From Phycisphaerales bacterium UBA6054 (GTDB taxonomy: Bacteria > Planctomycetota > Phycisphaerae > Phycisphaerales > UBA1924): a DNA stretch of 34,988 nucleotides. This document shows positions 32,732 through 34,988 of this stretch, piece by piece. Positions within the stretch are counted from its first letter, which is position 1; every line of letters starts with the position of its first letter. Made by a program: the position numbers and the translations under genes. A model generated the notes under the pieces. It did not search any database. It worked only from the letters and a program-made list of their open reading frames with translations, and was not told the origin of the DNA. The stretch covers positions 1 to 34,988 of the forward strand of contig DIYM01000036.1 in assembly GCA_002429045.1 (NCBI GenBank), read 5' to 3'.

Positions 32732-34090
32732 ATGGGCTGCCAGGTCTACAGCACGGGCAACAACGCGACCCCCCCGTCGGTCGCGATCGCGGACGGGGCG
32801 CAGGATCTCGACGCCCGGAAGGTCGCCGAGGGCTTGGTCGAGCGGTTCGGGGCGGGCGGCATGGATCCCCGAGTCCGGGCCCTGATCCCCGATTTCGACG
32901 CCCCGTTCTACCAGGCCGGGCTGGCGGGCTACTCCGACGCCGCCATGCGGATCATCGCCCGGCGGCACGGCTGCCCGCTCTGCGTCACCGAGGCCCTGCT
33001 CGACCGCACCCTCCTCGCAGGCGGGCGGGGGTTCGCCAAAGCCGACCTCGGCGACATCGACGGCAACATCCCGGGCGGTGACGAGGACCACCCGCTCGTC
33101 GGGCAGATCATGGGCTCAGAGCCGCAAGAGATGGCCGCCGCCGCGCTGAAGATGGTCGAACAGGGCCAACGCGGCGACAAGGCGTATCGCAAAGCCGCCT
33201 ACAAAGACGGAACGCCTGACTGGTTCCGAGAGAAGCTGCGACTCCCCGGTGGTGAGCAGATCGGGAAGAAGGGGCTAACTAGCCACTTGCCACAAGGGGA
33301 TAAGGCTCTCGATGTTGAACCCCTAGCCCCTAGTGGCCAGTCCCTAGTCCCCCATCGCAGCTTCGCGGCGATCGACATCAACCTCGCCTGCCCCGTCAAA
33401 AAGATCTCCAAGAAAGCCCGCGGCGGGCACTGGCTGACCGATCCCGAAGGCGCGATCGAGATCCTCGAAGCCGTGCGCGAAGCCCTGCCCCCCGAGATCC
33501 CGGTCACCGTGAAGATGCGCCGGTCGTTCGACGACACGCCGGAGATGTACGAGAACTTCCTGAGGCTGTTCGACGCGGCGTACGGCATGGGCTGCGCCTG
33601 GGTCACCGTCCACGGGCGCACGGTCGAGCAGAAGTACGTCGGCCCGTCGCGGTGGGATCCGATCAAGGAACTCGTGCAACGCCGTCCGGACCAGCCGGTC
33701 TTCGGCTCGGGCGACGTGTGGGACGTGGATCAGATCTTCCGCATGATCGGCTACACCGGCGTCGCGGGCGCGTCGGTCGCCCGCGGCTGCATCGGCAACC
33801 CCTGGATCTTCCGCCAGGCCCGCGACCTGCTCGAAGGTCGCCTGCCCAAAGCCCCGACGATCGCCGAGCAACGCGAAGTGCTCGAGCAGCACTTCGAGCT
33901 GGCCCTGGCGTCCAACGCCGACTACCGCCAGCCCGAGAAGCACACGGGCCGAACGATGCGCAAGTTCGGCATCCGCTTCGCCGAGCACCATCCACAGGGC
34001 GATGAGGTCCGCAAGGCGTTCATCGGTGTGGAGTCGATGGACGACTGGCGGGGGGTGCTGGACAACTGGTACGCGGGGAACGATGCATGA
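32732..34090 (+). CDS. dus: tRNA-dihydrouridine synthase with an in-frame insertion
   Basis: A 452-residue FMN enzyme reducing uridine to dihydrouridine in tRNA. Seen: the entry strand APFYQAGLAGYSDAAM, HGCPLCVTEALLDRTLLAG, DINLACPVKK with the catalytic Cys220, PVTVKMRR, VHGRTVEQKYVGPSRWDPI, FGSGDV and VARGCIGNPWIF. Residues about 146-209, between MVEQG and FAAIDINLACP, are absent from ordinary Dus, where the two parts join within a few residues. That segment has foreign codon use and repeats (see repeat entry). The first 45 residues are also extra, but their third positions are nearly all G or C, so the ATG at 32732 is kept; an ATG at 32861 is the alternative. It overlaps the next gene by 4 nt (ATGA). 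Confidence 0.9.
   Translation: MGCQVYSTGNNATPPSVAIADGAQDLDARKVAEGLVERFGAGGMDPRVRALIPDFDAPFYQAGLAGYSDAAMRIIARRHGCPLCVTEALLDRTLLAGGRGFAKADLGDIDGNIPGGDEDHPLVGQIMGSEPQEMAAAALKMVEQGQRGDKAYRKAAYKDGTPDWFREKLRLPGGEQIGKKGLTSHLPQGDKALDVEPLAPSGQSLVPHRSFAAIDINLACPVKKISKKARGGHWLTDPEGAIEILEAVREALPPEIPVTVKMRRSFDDTPEMYENFLRLFDAAYGMGCAWVTVHGRTVEQKYVGPSRWDPIKELVQRRPDQPVFGSGDVWDVDQIFRMIGYTGVAGASVARGCIGNPWIFRQARDLLEGRLPKAPTIAEQREVLEQHFELALASNADYRQPEKHTGRTMRKFGIRFAEHHPQGDEVRKAFIGVESMDDWRGVLDNWYAGNDA
33164..33361 (+). repeat. Foreign in-frame insertion with TAG-containing heptads and imperfect hairpin (coding palindromic element candidate)
   Basis: By hand count, 23 of 64 codons here end in A or T, against a few percent in the flanking dus sequence. 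The 3' part has tandem heptads CCCCTAG, CCCCTAG, TGGCCAG, TCCCTAG (33320-33347). Outer arms pair imperfectly: GGGGCTA (33271-33277) with TAGTCCCC (33345-33352), and GCCACT (33282-33287) with AGTGGC (33332-33337). An inner AGGGG (33295-33299) can pair with CCCCT nearby. The element keeps the dus frame open. It resembles in principle the Rickettsia palindromic elements that sit inside genes. Boundaries are approximate. Confidence 0.6.
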
Positions 34091-34644
34091 GTCATACGTA
34101 CGAGTCTGCTCCGCCATCGGATAGCCTTGCTCTATGGCGATCCATCTTCGAGCGTCAGAAGGCATTCGCCGAGCACGCGTTCGGCCAGTTGGATGACGGG
34201 GGCTTCTTCCGGGTCATCGCGCCGGGACTGAACTCGGTCGCTGTGATCGCGAATCACATGGCCGGCAACATGCGCAGCCGCTTTACCGATTTCCTGACCT
34301 CCGACGGCGAGAAGCCCGACCGAGACCGCGACTCCGAGTTCGCGTCGCTCGACGCATCCACGGCGACGCGGGCCACAGTCATGGACCGATGGGACGCGGG
34401 TTGGGCGACGCTGTTCGGCACGCTGGAGGCGCTCGGCCCGGACGACCTGGCTCGCACGGTGACCATCCGGTCGGTGCCGCACACCGTCAACGCGGCCGTG
34501 CTCCGGCAGATCGATCATTACAGCTTCCACGTCGGGCAGATCAACGTCATCGCTCGGCAGGTCGTCGGCACCGACAGATGGAGTTGGTTCACTCTTCCAC
34601 CAGGCGGAACCGCCGAGTTCAATCGACGATTGATGGGCGGCTGA
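34087..34644 (+). CDS. DinB-like/DUF1572 family protein
   Basis: A 185-residue four-helix-bundle protein of the DinB/YfiT-like superfamily, which uses three His to bind a divalent metal. Candidate ligands are His in IANHMAGN (about residue 57) and the two in IDHYSFHVGQI (about 143 and 147). The pattern NSVAVIANHMAGNMRSRFTDFLTSDGEKPDR is typical of DUF1572 members. Some superfamily members are thiol-S-transferases (bacillithiol, mycothiol), but no activity can be assigned here. The start codon overlaps the dus stop by 4 nt (ATGA), so it is translationally coupled to dus. Confidence 0.85.
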   Translation: MSHTYESAPPSDSLALWRSIFERQKAFAEHAFGQLDDGGFFRVIAPGLNSVAVIANHMAGNMRSRFTDFLTSDGEKPDRDRDSEFASLDASTATRATVMDRWDAGWATLFGTLEALGPDDLARTVTIRSVPHTVNAAVLRQIDHYSFHVGQINVIARQVVGTDRWSWFTLPPGGTAEFNRRLMGG

Positions 34645-34662
34645 GCCCGTCGTCGCCACGCC

Positions 34663-34668
34663 TACCAT
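34663..34668 (+). promoter_or_regulatory. Candidate -10 box (TACCAT) for a leaderless transcript
   Basis: TACCAT ends 6 nt before the ATG at 34675, in the 30-bp gap after the DinB-like gene. No Shine-Dalgarno is visible. Confidence 0.4.
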
Positions 34669-34674
34669 CGATTC

Positions 34675-34988
34675 ATGCGGGGCATCTACCGGGCTCTGAA
34701 CAACGCCGAGCGTCGGTTCAACTGGCACAGGCACATCCTCCGCGATGACCTCCGCATGCGGCGCTGCTACGCGCGGGGCTCGGAGCCCGTGATCGTGTAC
34801 AGCGCTCCCAAGACCGCGTCGGCGGCCGTGTACAAAGCGCTCCGCACCAAGCCCGGGGTCTTCGCCCTCAAGAGCCACACCCTCCGGCCCGAGCACTGGC
34901 GTCCGGGTCGTCTCGACCCGGCGTGGATGCCCGGCTGGACGGGTATGTGGCGCGACTGCTGGCACTCCGACCGGCTCGTGCACAACAA
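34675..34988 (+). CDS. Putative sulfotransferase-like / capsular polysaccharide synthesis family protein (3' truncated)
   Basis: An open frame of 104 codons running off the window end. The translation begins MRGIYRALNNAERRFNWHR; residues about 39-70 read PVIVYSAPKTASAAVYKAL, then GVFALKSHTL. A strand followed by SxPKTAS and a helix is the 5'-phosphosulfate (PAPS) loop of P-loop sulfotransferases, and a His after the second strand also fits. The same pattern occurs in proteins annotated as putative capsular polysaccharide synthesis. Third positions are mostly G/C, supporting a real gene. The rest of the domain lies outside the window, so family placement is tentative. Confidence 0.7.
   Translation, partial: MRGIYRALNNAERRFNWHRHILRDDLRMRRCYARGSEPVIVYSAPKTASAAVYKALRTKPGVFALKSHTLRPEHWRPGRLDPAWMPGWTGMWRDCWHSDRLVHN

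Noticed and set aside
1..34988. tRNA, rRNA, CRISPR, transposase or phage genes
   Set aside because: I looked for T-loop sequences, regularly spaced repeats and integrase or transposase motifs and found none convincing.

Overview
The window looks like a chromosome segment of a planctomycete of class Phycisphaerae. The DNA is very GC-rich (by eye about two thirds G+C, with almost every third codon position G or C). Two secreted proteins end in the paired Asp-rich 'GC-type dockerin' tail typical of that group. There are also an ASPIC/UnbV plus FG-GAP protein, a planctomycete-style tRNA-dihydrouridine synthase and a periplasmic Gfo/Idh oxidoreductase. The assignment rests on protein character only; no rRNA or other marker is present. 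No tRNA, rRNA, CRISPR array, insertion sequence or prophage was seen.

Layout. 1-5206: the 3' part of rsgA, a convergent secreted FG-GAP/ASPIC dockerin protein, then a PLP-dependent aromatic amino acid decarboxylase followed closely by a small lipoprotein. 5292-6682: a LuxR-type regulator read leftwards, with a long AT-richer upstream region holding two palindromes and a TATAAT promoter candidate. 6683-14500: a rightward run of an unknown protein, rsmD, a UvrD-like helicase fused to a RecB-family nuclease, and a large secreted M16-like protein that lacks the zinc motif. 14617-20284: leftward genes gpsA, a secreted trypsin-like protease with dockerin tail, a metallo-beta-lactamase-fold hydrolase, a 60-residue candidate small protein and a lone atpG. 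20504-23870: a His-rich heavy-metal-type P-type ATPase and a secreted alpha/beta hydrolase. 23910-28473: a leftward unit of DUF1338 (HglS-like) enzyme, SDR/DUF2867 protein and MgtE. 28743-30218: a type II pseudopilin and a YcgR/PilZ-like protein. 30263-34988: secreted Gfo/Idh oxidoreductase, PIG-L deacetylase and a small lipoprotein (the last two leftward), dus, a DinB/DUF1572 protein, and the 5' part of a probable sulfotransferase-like gene cut by the window end.

Most genes are housekeeping or envelope functions and no single multi-gene system dominates. The strongest unexpected signals are: (1) a roughly 64-codon in-frame insertion in dus, just before the catalytic Cys motif, with alien codon use, TAG-containing heptad repeats and an imperfect hairpin, resembling a coding palindromic element; (2) a recurring TANNNT box 5-8 nt before the start codon of eight genes, suggesting widespread leaderless transcription; (3) a metal P-type ATPase with CPT instead of CPC and a 10-His N-terminus; (4) an M16-like protein without HxxEH; (5) a PilZ-like protein whose two c-di-GMP motifs are about 100 residues apart.
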